DNA from: Planctomycetota bacterium
GTDB lineage: Bacteria > Planctomycetota > B15-G4
Direction: 5' to 3'
DNA length: 64,000 nt
Assembly (NCBI GenBank): GCA_021604805.1
Contig: BQJR01000002.1
Coordinates: 1,076,665 to 1,140,664, forward strand
Both the position numbers and the translations under genes were made by a program. A model generated the notes under the pieces. The model searched no databases. It had not been told where the DNA came from and was given only the letters and a program-made list of their open reading frames with translations. Below are positions 47,237 to 55,270 of this stretch, piece after piece (within the stretch, counting starts at the first letter, position 1; each line of letters begins with the position of its first letter).

Positions 47237-48078
47237 GCCACGGCCTCCGCTTGATCGCGGGTACGACGAGGGACGGGTTTCTGCGACGAGCGAGCACTCC
47301 GCGCGCTCGTTTCAGTGCAGTTCTCCGGCGACGACTCTCCCAGCACATGACGATGCGCCACGAGTGAGGCTTCGAGCTTGCTGCCCAGTCGGTCGCGGGC
47401 ACGCTTGAGCACCATGCCGATCTGCTTGCGCGGCTTCTGCATCGCCTCGGCGAGTTGGTCGTAGTCGAGGCCTTCGAGTTCGCGGTGCCAGAGCACGCGC
47501 CGGTCTTGGTGGCTCAGGCAGTGCAGCGCCTGCACCACGAGCGCGGTGACGAGCACGCCGAGCCGCCCGGCGGCCAGCGACTCCTCCCGGTCACAGGCGA
47601 GGTCAGCCGGGTCCGAGCGCCGCAGCTGCAGCGCCTTCATCGACTCCCAGGTTTCCCCACGCTTGCGCGCACGACGTTCGAGCCTGAGTTGGTTCAGCGC
47701 TTCGAAGCGCATCGTGCGGTACGACAACCCGAAGAAACGGTGCACCACGGGTTGGTCGCGGCGCACGTCGGTGAACAGGCGCGCGAGCAGGCTGGCTACG
47801 AGATCGTCGGGATCGAGGATCACGGCGAGCTGCCGACAGATGCGCGCAGCTTGCCGAGAGAGATGCGCCTGTGTGAGTTCGACGAGCAGCTCGAAGGCCG
47901 CGCCGTCGTCGAGCACGCGGAAGAGTTGCAGCAGGTTGCCAGCGAGTGGTTCGACGTCGTCTTCTGAGGAGAAGTTGAGCGCTTCGCGCGCTCGCCCCTC
48001 GGGTAGTCGGAACTCAGTGGCAAGCGGGCTGGCGGCGAGGTGGTCGAGGACTTCGGTCAGCACGCCGCAATTCTTCAA
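47233..48078 (-). CDS. ECF-like sigma factor paralogue 1
   Basis: 281 residues from a TTG at 48078 with a GAGGAG site 7 bases upstream. Region 2: LLQLFRVLDDGAAFELLVELTQAHLSRQAARIC, then DPDDLVASLLARLFTD and HRFFGLSYRTMRFEALNQLR. Region 4: LHCLSHQDRRVLWHRELEGLDYDQLAEAMQKPRKQIGMVLKRARDRLG. It shares unusual features with the sigma gene at 48869, including an N-terminal GVL...L block. The zinc anti-sigma gene follows in overlap. Confidence 0.88.
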   Translation of the reverse strand: MKNCGVLTEVLDHLAASPLATEFRLPEGRAREALNFSSEDDVEPLAGNLLQLFRVLDDGAAFELLVELTQAHLSRQAARICRQLAVILDPDDLVASLLARLFTDVRRDQPVVHRFFGLSYRTMRFEALNQLRLERRARKRGETWESMKALQLRRSDPADLACDREESLAAGRLGVLVTALVVQALHCLSHQDRRVLWHRELEGLDYDQLAEAMQKPRKQIGMVLKRARDRLGSKLEASLVAHRHVLGESSPENCTETSARSARSSQKPVPRRTRDQAEAVA

Positions 48079-48227
48079 GCCTCGCTCCTCGTTCGCTTCC
48101 TGCTCAGCGCAGAGCTTCTACGCCTCGCGCGCCTTGCAGCTGATTCCCCGCGCCCTTGCCCTCGGGCGTTCGTCCGAGCAGATCCTCCGTGGCCCGAAAG
48201 TAACCGCAGATCACCGCGGCGGGGGGC

Positions 48228-48872
48228 TCAGTTCGACGAACTCACGACACTCAGCGGCGCTGAGGACGCCCAGCGCCCTTCGCGCACGACCACCTGGAAC
48301 ACGAGCCCTTCGAGCTCTGCCCCCTGAGGCATACGCACCAGCAACTCACCGCTGGCGTCCGTGGGCCCCAGCGGGATCACGCGTTCCGGGACGAGCCCGA
48401 GCAGCCCGCCAGCCAGCGGCCTCCGTGCCGACTGGGACGCGACCACCAACCAGGCTGCCGCTCCCGGCCGCGCGCCCGTCAGTGCCAGCGCAGTGACCCG
48501 CTCGCGTTGCGCGTCCGCCAGTGGCGTGAGTTGCACAACGCCCGCGGCGCCGTCGCGCCTGCCGGGAAGGCTGCGCGCCAGGATGCGTGGGGCGTCGCCC
48601 GGTGCATCGTCGCCCCCGGCATTCAGCGGCGAGGGACGCGTGTTCGGAAGCTGCGGGGGTGGCGGAGGCAACAGCACGCTGCCGCCTTGCTTGAAGCTGG
48701 GTTTCGGTTCGTCACGCGGGAGCTGCCACTCGATGCCGCCGACGCCGTCGTTGCCCGCCAGGAGAGTCACGCGCGGCACGCCGGGAAGCTGTTGTGTCGA
48801 GGCGTTCGTCGTCCATGCGAAGAGCGCGACCAGCAGCCACGCGCAGAGCGGGAGTTGTCGTTGCGAGTTCAT
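48228..48872 (-). CDS. Secreted protein of unknown function
   Basis: 214 residues with a signal peptide (LCAWLLVALFAWTTNASTQQ). The mature part has a Pro-rich stretch (SVLLPPPPPQLPN) and a C-terminal beta-rich region ending LLVRMPQGAELEGLVFQVVVREG, a pattern seen in several exported planctomycete proteins. Its ATG overlaps the sigma-TPR gene stop (ATGA), so it is probably co-expressed with that sigma factor. No function is recognised. Confidence 0.6.
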   Translation of the reverse strand: MNSQRQLPLCAWLLVALFAWTTNASTQQLPGVPRVTLLAGNDGVGGIEWQLPRDEPKPSFKQGGSVLLPPPPPQLPNTRPSPLNAGGDDAPGDAPRILARSLPGRRDGAAGVVQLTPLADAQRERVTALALTGARPGAAAWLVVASQSARRPLAGGLLGLVPERVIPLGPTDASGELLVRMPQGAELEGLVFQVVVREGRWASSAPLSVVSSSN

Positions 48873-50395
48873 GACGCGGCTTCCCCGTTCGTTCCCCCGA
48901 GTGCATCCCGCAGCAGTGCATCGACGCGCCCGGTGGGCAAGGCCAGGTCGTGCGCGAGCGCGCGACATTCACCGTCGATCCACGCTGCCACGCGCAGCTG
49001 CGGATCGCGCTCATGCACTTCCGCGAGTTGGACCAGCGCGGCTTCGAAGCCGCTCACGTCCCCGAGGCGCGCCGTGCCGAAGCACACGTTCATGAGGCGC
49101 ACCGGATCGTCGGGCCATTCATCAGCGCTCTGCGTGCAGACATCCAAGGCATCGGTCCAGCGCTCCTGGCGCAGCAGGCAGAGGGTGAGGTTGCGGAACA
49201 CGTTCTGGCGCGTGACCTCTGGCAGGTCGCGCTCCACGAGGCCGCGCAGCAGGGTCTCGGCCTCGGGCAGTTGCTGTCCGTAGATGCGGCGCAGGGCGAG
49301 CGCGACTTGTTGGCGGCCGCTGTCGCCTTCGACTTCTTCGAGCTTGTGCAGGCAGGCTTCGGCCGCGTCGAGGCGGTTGCTGCGCTCGTCGTTGGGCACG
49401 CTGCTGAGTTCAGGCGCGTCGTGGTCGCCGGCGCGATCGAGGCGCTGAGCGAGGTGCGCGAGGTCGTCGGCCACGAGCGCGCGCTTGCGCGGCGAGGCGT
49501 TCACCAAGGTGCGCTCTGCGAACTGTGGCACTTCGAGCAGGCAGGCCTTGGCCATCTCGTAGAGCAGATCGGCGAGTTGACGGCGGCCGGCGCGCAGTGC
49601 GCCGTCGAGCATCTGTTGCACGAGGCCGCGCACGTTCTTCACGCGCTCCTTGCTCTCCAAGCAAGTGGTGACGATCTCGTGGATGCGTTCGCGGCTGTCG
49701 CTCGACGGCAGCTGGTCGAGTCGCGCCACGATGCGATCCGCGAGATGTTGGCGTGCGCGACGGATCACCATGCCGATCTGGTTCGCGTTCAGGTCGAGCA
49801 GCGTGGCCACGCGGTCGTAGCTCAGGCCGAGCACCTCGCGCGCCACGAGCACGCGCTTCTCACGCGCTTCGAGATCGTGGAAGCACTCGTCGGTGAGGTC
49901 GACGAGTTGTTGCCCGTAGGTCTCGAGCAACGCGTCCTCTTCCGACGACGCCGCCTCGTGCGAGGGATCCACCGGCGGCGGCAGCACATCCTGGTAGCGA
50001 CGCACGAAGACCTGCGTGCGCTTGTTGCGTCGCAAGTGATCGAGCACCTCGTTGCGCATCGCGGAGTGCGCCAGGCCGAGGAAGTGGCGCACGGGTGTGC
50101 GGCCGCGTTCGCGCACGTCGGTGAACAGGCGCGTCATGAAGGACGCGGCGAGCTCCTCGGGATCGGTCTGCGGCGACAGGCGGCGCGTGATGCGCCCCGC
50201 GATCTGCCCGAGCTTGGGGTGCGTGAGCTCGAAAAGCAGCGTGAACGCTTCGGTGTCGTTGTCGCAGCGGAAGCGCTCGAGTAACGAGCGCGCCGCGCGA
50301 TCGACGTGGCTGTCGTCGGTCGGATCGAAAGCCTCCCCGGCCTCCGGTAGTCCGTCCAATTCCTTCAGCCGTTCGAAGAGAACACCCTGATTCAC
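48869..50395 (-). CDS. ECF-like sigma factor paralogue 2 with a long helical-repeat C-terminal domain
   Basis: 508 residues from a GTG at 50395, chosen because GTG-NQGVL aligns with the start of paralogue 1. Sigma part: TEAFTLLFELTHPKLGQIAGRITRRL, DPEELAASFMTRLFTD, then region 4 LEAREKRVLVAREVLGLSYDRVATLLDLNANQIGMVIRRARQHLAD (to about 235). The remaining 270 residues are helical repeats resembling TPRs (LEEVEGDSGRQQVALALRRIYG, RWTDALDVCTQSADEWPDDP). Such extensions could bind signals or act as a built-in regulator. Extra N-terminal residues up to 50455 (TTG) are possible. An AT-rich patch at 50505-50530 may hold its promoter. Confidence 0.85.
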   Translation of the reverse strand: MNQGVLFERLKELDGLPEAGEAFDPTDDSHVDRAARSLLERFRCDNDTEAFTLLFELTHPKLGQIAGRITRRLSPQTDPEELAASFMTRLFTDVRERGRTPVRHFLGLAHSAMRNEVLDHLRRNKRTQVFVRRYQDVLPPPVDPSHEAASSEEDALLETYGQQLVDLTDECFHDLEAREKRVLVAREVLGLSYDRVATLLDLNANQIGMVIRRARQHLADRIVARLDQLPSSDSRERIHEIVTTCLESKERVKNVRGLVQQMLDGALRAGRRQLADLLYEMAKACLLEVPQFAERTLVNASPRKRALVADDLAHLAQRLDRAGDHDAPELSSVPNDERSNRLDAAEACLHKLEEVEGDSGRQQVALALRRIYGQQLPEAETLLRGLVERDLPEVTRQNVFRNLTLCLLRQERWTDALDVCTQSADEWPDDPVRLMNVCFGTARLGDVSGFEAALVQLAEVHERDPQLRVAAWIDGECRALAHDLALPTGRVDALLRDALGGTNGEAAS

Positions 50396-50605
50396 GCTGT
50401 ACCGACCCTTGGTGGAAACGATCCCTGTGCTGCCCGCTGATTCGGACCGTCCCAACCGCCGCGGGGGGGACGTGCGCCTCGACGGCGACTAACCAGAGAA
50501 GTGCCTTATTTTGGATAACTTGTACAGTCAAGGCATCGGGATATGTCTATCCCAGGCTCTCAGCGCGTCCAAATCGGTGATCCGGACAATCCGTCTTTTT
50601 TTGAA

Positions 50606-51004
50606 TCACTCGACGCCGGCGAGATAGCTGAGCCGTTCGGGGGCCTCTGGGGCGGGCTGGGTACAGCTGGCGCGCATCCACGATCGGGCGAAGGCGCGCA
50701 GGTGCAGCACCCACGGGCGTTGACCGGATTCTGCGCAGAACAGGCAGCTCAGCACCCCGTCGACGAGCTCTCGCACGCGTTCCTCGGAGGCTTGCTGCCC
50801 CAGCATCGCGCGCGCCTCGCTCTGCAGCATCGGCCGCACCAGGCCGCACATCGCTGCGAAGGCTTCCATGTTGTGGAAGCGCCAGTAGGCCCCGAAGAGG
50901 TGCAAGGCCACTTGGTTCAGCTGCGCTTCGTCGTGCGGGTCGAAACTCTCCCGCGGCGGCAGCAGGTCGGCGTCCCAAAGCCGGTTGAGGCGATCCTCGA
51001 GCAC
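50606..51004 (-). CDS. Truncated ECF-like sigma factor paralogue 3 (region 2 only)
   Basis: 132 residues from a GTG at 51004 with a GAGGAG site. It aligns with the first third of paralogue 2: EVLEDRLNRL, ESFDPHDEAQLNQVALHLFGAYWRF, MEAFAAMCGLVRPML and a LRAFARSWMR block in place of the HFLGLAHSAMRNEVLDH block. It ends there with no region 4. It could be a relic, or a decoy or anti-sigma-like protein built from region 2. The stop is at 50606 and no second frame carries a region 4. Confidence 0.7.
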   Translation of the reverse strand: MLEDRLNRLWDADLLPPRESFDPHDEAQLNQVALHLFGAYWRFHNMEAFAAMCGLVRPMLQSEARAMLGQQASEERVRELVDGVLSCLFCAESGQRPWVLHLRAFARSWMRASCTQPAPEAPERLSYLAGVE

Positions 51005-51191
51005 TTCGCGCTCCTCGGTGCGGAGCCGGACCTCCCACGGACCCGGTGTTCCAACTGGCCGACGCGCCAGCGAGGGGGGACTAACACCCCATACCGAAAG
51101 TGGTGTGCTCGGAGCGCAGGCCCAGGGCGCGCACGCCGCGCTGGCTGTGCCCGCCGCGTGGCCCTTCAGTGAGCTCGCAGCGCCTTCCTGC

Positions 51192-53258
51192 TCAGCTTGA
51201 GGGCGACGCGTTCCCGCTGCCCAAGTCGTAGAAGTCGCGCGCGTAGTCTTCGAGCATGCGACGCGTGGAGAAGCGACCCATGTGCGCCACGACGCAGGCG
51301 CGCATGTGCTCGATCCACGAGCGCGGCAGGCCGCCCTCGTCGCGCTCATAGAAGAGCGGCACGATCTCGTTCTCGAGCATCTCGAAGAGCGCCTTGGCGT
51401 CGCGCTCGGTGTTCGGCGGGCCGGGTTCGCCCAGCGTGAAGCCGGTGCCTTCGCGTTCGGCCTCGGCCCACCAACCGTCGGGCACGCTGGCGTGCAACAC
51501 GCCGTTCGCGGCGGCCTTCATGCCGCTCGTGCCGCTCGCTTCGCGCGGCCACTCGGGCGTGTTCAACCACACGTCCACGCCGCGCACGAGCAGGCGTCCC
51601 ACGCCCATGTCGTAGTCTTCGAGGAACACGATGCGGCCGCGCAGCTCATCGCTGTCGGCGAGCGCCCACACGTTGCGGATGATCTCTTGCCCGGCGCGAT
51701 CGGCGGGGTGCGCCTTGCCGGCCATGAACAGCTGCACCGGGCGCGTGGGATCCGTGAGCAACTTGGTGAGACGCTCGGGGTCGGTGAACAGCAAGTCGGC
51801 GCGCTTGTACGGCGCGAAGCGGCGCGCGAAGCCGAGCGTGAGCGCGTTCGGTTCGAGCAGGTCGGCCATGCGACGCAGCGCTTCGGGTGAGTTTCCGTGA
51901 CGCGCCGACTGGCGCACCATGCGCGTGCGCACGAAGCGCATCAGGCGGTGTTTCTGCGCGACGTGCGCGGCCCACAAGCGTTCGTCCGAGAGCTTGCCGG
52001 CGCGCTCGGCGAGCATGCGCGGGTCGTCGATTTCATGCGCATCGAGCACCTTGGCCATCTCGCGGCCGAGCCAGGTGGACACGTGGATGCCGTTCGTCAC
52101 CGAGCCGATGTCGAAGTCGGGCCACATCTTGCGTGAGACCTCGCCGTGCAGCGCGGCCACGCCGTTGGCCTTGTGGCTCAGGCGCAGCGCGAGGGCCGTC
52201 AGGTTGAAGCCGTTGTCGGGGCTCGCGGGGCTGCGGCCCAGTTGCATGAGCGCGTCGACGGGTTGCGCCATCTCGCTCGCCGTGTCTTCGAGGTACGGGC
52301 GCACGAGGTCGTCTTCGAAGACTTCGTTGCCGGCGGGCACCGGCGTGTGCGTGGTGAACACGTGCCGCGGACGCACGGCCTCGATCGCCGCGGGCAAGTC
52401 GTTCGCGCCCGAGAGGCGCAGCGCTTCCACGGCCAAGAAGGCCGAGTGCCCTTCGTTCATGTGCCAGGTGGCGGGCTCGATGTTGAGCGCCTTCATCACG
52501 GCCACGGCGCCGCGGCCGAGCACGACCTCTTGCACGAGGCGCGTGTCGCGTTTGCCCACGTAGAGCTGCGACGTGATGTAGCGGTCTTCTTCAGCGTTCT
52601 GGTTGCTGTACGAGTCGAGCAGCAGCAGCGGCACGCGGCCCACGAAGGTGACCCACACGCGCAGGTTCACCGTGCGGCCGGGCAGCTCCACGGGCACGCG
52701 CAACGTGGTGCCGTCGGGTGCCTTCACGCGCAGGATCGGGAGACGCAGACCGTCGAGTTCGGGATAGGTGTGTTGCTGGTAGCCGTCGGCGTCGACCAGC
52801 TGACGGAAGTAGCCGCGCCGGTAGAGCAGGCCGATGCCGAGCAAGGGCAGCGCCATGTCGCTGGCTTCTTTGAGGTGATCGCCGGAGAGCACGCCCAGTC
52901 CGCCGGAATAGATCGGCAGGCACTCGTGCAGCGCGTACTCGGCCGACACGTAGGCGACCTTGCCGCCGGGCACGTCGGGGCGGCCCATGTCGGCGTCGAA
53001 ACGCGAGAGCACAGCGTGCACGCGAGCGCGGAAGCTCGGGTCCATGGCCAGCTCTTTCAGGTTCGCGCTGCGCGTGAGCGAGAGCACCCGCACCGGGTTG
53101 AGGTAGCGGCCCCAGAGCGCCGGGTCGATGCTCGCGAAGAGCGCACGCGCCTCACGGTCCCAGGTCCACCACATGTTGTAGGCGAGTTCGGAGAGGCGCT
53201 CGAGCTCGGGCGGGATGTCGAGGTGCTCGGGCGGGCGGGTCGGGATCTCGAAGCTCAT
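51192..53258 (-). CDS. glgP: Alpha-glucan phosphorylase (GT35, short type)
   Basis: 688 residues of the short glucan phosphorylase type with a DUF3417-like N-terminus (LAYNMWWTWDREARALF). Catalytic features: HMNEGHSAFLAVE, RFAPYKRADLLFTDPERL, GMGKAHPAD-like MAGKAHPADRAG, and the PLP lysine in EASGTSGMKAAANG. It releases glucose-1-phosphate from glycogen or maltodextrin. The ATG at 53258 is the first in-frame one. The downstream truncated sigma gene lies 187 bases away. Confidence 0.93.
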   Translation of the reverse strand: MSFEIPTRPPEHLDIPPELERLSELAYNMWWTWDREARALFASIDPALWGRYLNPVRVLSLTRSANLKELAMDPSFRARVHAVLSRFDADMGRPDVPGGKVAYVSAEYALHECLPIYSGGLGVLSGDHLKEASDMALPLLGIGLLYRRGYFRQLVDADGYQQHTYPELDGLRLPILRVKAPDGTTLRVPVELPGRTVNLRVWVTFVGRVPLLLLDSYSNQNAEEDRYITSQLYVGKRDTRLVQEVVLGRGAVAVMKALNIEPATWHMNEGHSAFLAVEALRLSGANDLPAAIEAVRPRHVFTTHTPVPAGNEVFEDDLVRPYLEDTASEMAQPVDALMQLGRSPASPDNGFNLTALALRLSHKANGVAALHGEVSRKMWPDFDIGSVTNGIHVSTWLGREMAKVLDAHEIDDPRMLAERAGKLSDERLWAAHVAQKHRLMRFVRTRMVRQSARHGNSPEALRRMADLLEPNALTLGFARRFAPYKRADLLFTDPERLTKLLTDPTRPVQLFMAGKAHPADRAGQEIIRNVWALADSDELRGRIVFLEDYDMGVGRLLVRGVDVWLNTPEWPREASGTSGMKAAANGVLHASVPDGWWAEAEREGTGFTLGEPGPPNTERDAKALFEMLENEIVPLFYERDEGGLPRSWIEHMRACVVAHMGRFSTRRMLEDYARDFYDLGSGNASPSS

Positions 53259-53359
53259 GGCAACTCAAGGACGCGTCGGGAGAGATGGGCCAGCACCGGT
53301 AGAATGCCCGGCCCTCGTGCGCGGCTCCAGCGCGCACTCACCTCCGGACCGGAGCTCAC

Positions 53360-55270
53360 ATGGTTTCGCCGCGCTTGTTGCTGCTCTTCGCGCCGCTTCT
53401 GCTCTCTTGTCTCGGCGTTCGCGCGCTCGCTGCTGATGAGCAATCCTTGGCGGGTCTCGATCTCGAGGGGCTCCAGCACGCCGAACTCGTGCATCCGCTG
53501 GTGCTCGGTGAGGGTGCCGACGGTCGTCCGATCCAGGCACTCGTGATCGGTGCTGAGCCCACACGGCTGGCCGATCGGCGCGGGATGTTGCTCGTGGCCG
53601 GGCTCGACGGGCGCCGCGTGGGCGAGGCCGAGCTGCTCGCCGAGGTCGTGCGCGTGCTCGATACGCGTGAGGACCTGGCCGAGCGACTGGGCGACGCCGT
53701 ACTCGTGATCGTGCCGCGGGCGAACGGCGCGGGCGCTGCGGCGGGCGTCGCGGGCAACGGCACGCCCGACGACCGCGACCGCGACGGCCGGGTCGACGAA
53801 GATGGCCCCAGCGATCTCGACGGCGACGGCCGCGTGCTCTGGATGCGCGTCCCCGATCCCTCGGGCGACTGGGTCATCGACGAGCACGACCCTCGCGCAC
53901 TGCGCCAACCGAACGCAGAGAAGGGTGAGCGCGCCACGCACCGTCTGCTGCGCGAAGGCCTCGACGACGACGGCGACGGCGCCTTCCACGAAGACGACCA
54001 CAGCGGCTTCGAGCCCGACCGCAACTTCTCGCACGACTGGCGCGAGCACGAGCCCGGCAGCGGCCGCTTCCCGCTGCAAACGCCCGAAGCGCGCGCGCTC
54101 GCCACGCTGCTGCTCGAACATCCCGGCCTGCTCGCCGTGCTCCACGTGGGCGAGGCCGACAGCCTGGTCCACGAACTCAGCGTCGACAAGAATCCCGGTC
54201 GGCGTCGCTTCGGCGGCTTCTCGAACTGGCTCAGCGGTGTGCTCGACGACGACGCCGTCACACTCAAGCAGTTCGGCCGTCGCTTCGGCGAAGCAGCGAG
54301 CGGCAAACACGAAGTGAAAGGAAGCGACCTGCAACCCGGCAGCCTGCTCGCCTGGGCCTACCACGAGGCCGGCCGCTGGCCGCTCGGCTTCACGCCCTGG
54401 GAAGCACCGAAGGAGTTCCCGCCGGAGGAAGAAGAGGAGGGCGAGGCCGACGCAGATCTCGATCCAGGAGCCGACGACGGTGACCAAGCCGACGCCGACG
54501 GAACCGACGCCCGAGCCGCCTCAGCCGAAACCAAACCCGTCGGAGCCAGCGGACCCGCCGACGCCGCCGACGCCGCCGAAGCCGACGCCGCCGAAGCCAG
54601 CGCCGAAGCCGCCGCTGCCGCCGCTGCCGCCGAACCCGACGCCGCGTCCGAGTCGTCGGCCGCAGCCGAGTCGGGCGCCGAACCCGAACCCGAACCCGAA
54701 CCCACCACCGACGTGAGCAGCCCGGCGCCCGCCGCCTTGCTCGCCTGGCTCGACCGCGAAGGTCGCAGCGAGGACTTCGTCGAGTGGACGGCCTTTGATC
54801 ATCCGCAACTCGGCGCCGTCGAGATCGGTGGCGTCGACCCGGCCGTGATGTTCAGCGGCCCGTGGGAGGCCGACGCGCGCACCGCGCTCGCCGAACGCGC
54901 CGCCGCCTTCACGCTCGATGTGCTCGACGACTTCCCCGCGCTCACCGTGGAGAACTTGGAAGTCGAAGCGCGCGGCGACGGCGCCTACGCCATCTCGCTC
55001 GCGCTGGTGAACACCGGGCGCTTGCCGACCTCGTCACGCTTCGCCGCCGACTCGCGCACGGCGCGCCCGATGCGCGTGCGTCTCGCCCTGCCCGACGGCG
55101 CTGCGCGCCTGGCCGGCCCGCAGGAAGTCCTCGTGGATCGCCTGGATGGTCTGGGCGGACGCCGCGAGTTGCGCTGGTTGATCGCCGGCGCGTCCCCGGG
55201 TGATCGAGTGGTTCTCACCGTCGACGCCGACACCGTTCCCGACCTCGAACAGGAGATCGAACTCCCGTGA
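53360..55270 (+). CDS. Secreted M14-like protein with lost zinc ligands (pseudopeptidase) and acidic linker
   Basis: 636 residues, signal peptide (LLLLFAPLLLSCLGVRALAA). It parallels the next gene through the M14 domain, including two DxDxDG calcium-type repeats (DRDRDGRVDEDGPSDLDGDG and DDDGDGAFHEDD). The zinc motif HGNE of that enzyme is DGRR here (Asp83, Arg86), while the third ligand His seems kept (AVLHVGEAD). A linker of about 90 residues rich in Ala, Glu, Asp and Pro (355-450) precedes a beta-domain like the one in the next protein. It probably binds rather than cuts peptides, possibly as partner of the active paralogue, whose start overlaps its stop (GTGA). Confidence 0.75.
   Translation: MVSPRLLLLFAPLLLSCLGVRALAADEQSLAGLDLEGLQHAELVHPLVLGEGADGRPIQALVIGAEPTRLADRRGMLLVAGLDGRRVGEAELLAEVVRVLDTREDLAERLGDAVLVIVPRANGAGAAAGVAGNGTPDDRDRDGRVDEDGPSDLDGDGRVLWMRVPDPSGDWVIDEHDPRALRQPNAEKGERATHRLLREGLDDDGDGAFHEDDHSGFEPDRNFSHDWREHEPGSGRFPLQTPEARALATLLLEHPGLLAVLHVGEADSLVHELSVDKNPGRRRFGGFSNWLSGVLDDDAVTLKQFGRRFGEAASGKHEVKGSDLQPGSLLAWAYHEAGRWPLGFTPWEAPKEFPPEEEEEGEADADLDPGADDGDQADADGTDARAASAETKPVGASGPADAADAAEADAAEASAEAAAAAAAAEPDAASESSAAAESGAEPEPEPEPTTDVSSPAPAALLAWLDREGRSEDFVEWTAFDHPQLGAVEIGGVDPAVMFSGPWEADARTALAERAAAFTLDVLDDFPALTVENLEVEARGDGAYAISLALVNTGRLPTSSRFAADSRTARPMRVRLALPDGAARLAGPQEVLVDRLDGLGGRRELRWLIAGASPGDRVVLTVDADTVPDLEQEIELP

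Noticed and set aside
50505..50530. AT-rich patch upstream of the sigma-TPR gene as a standard -35/-10 promoter
   Set aside because: TTGACT is present but no convincing -10 box lies at the right distance, so it is mentioned only as a possible site.
54480..54716. The proline-rich open frame as a separate gene
   Set aside because: It lies wholly inside the M14-like gene and arises from its repeat composition; no start site or ribosome-binding site supports it.
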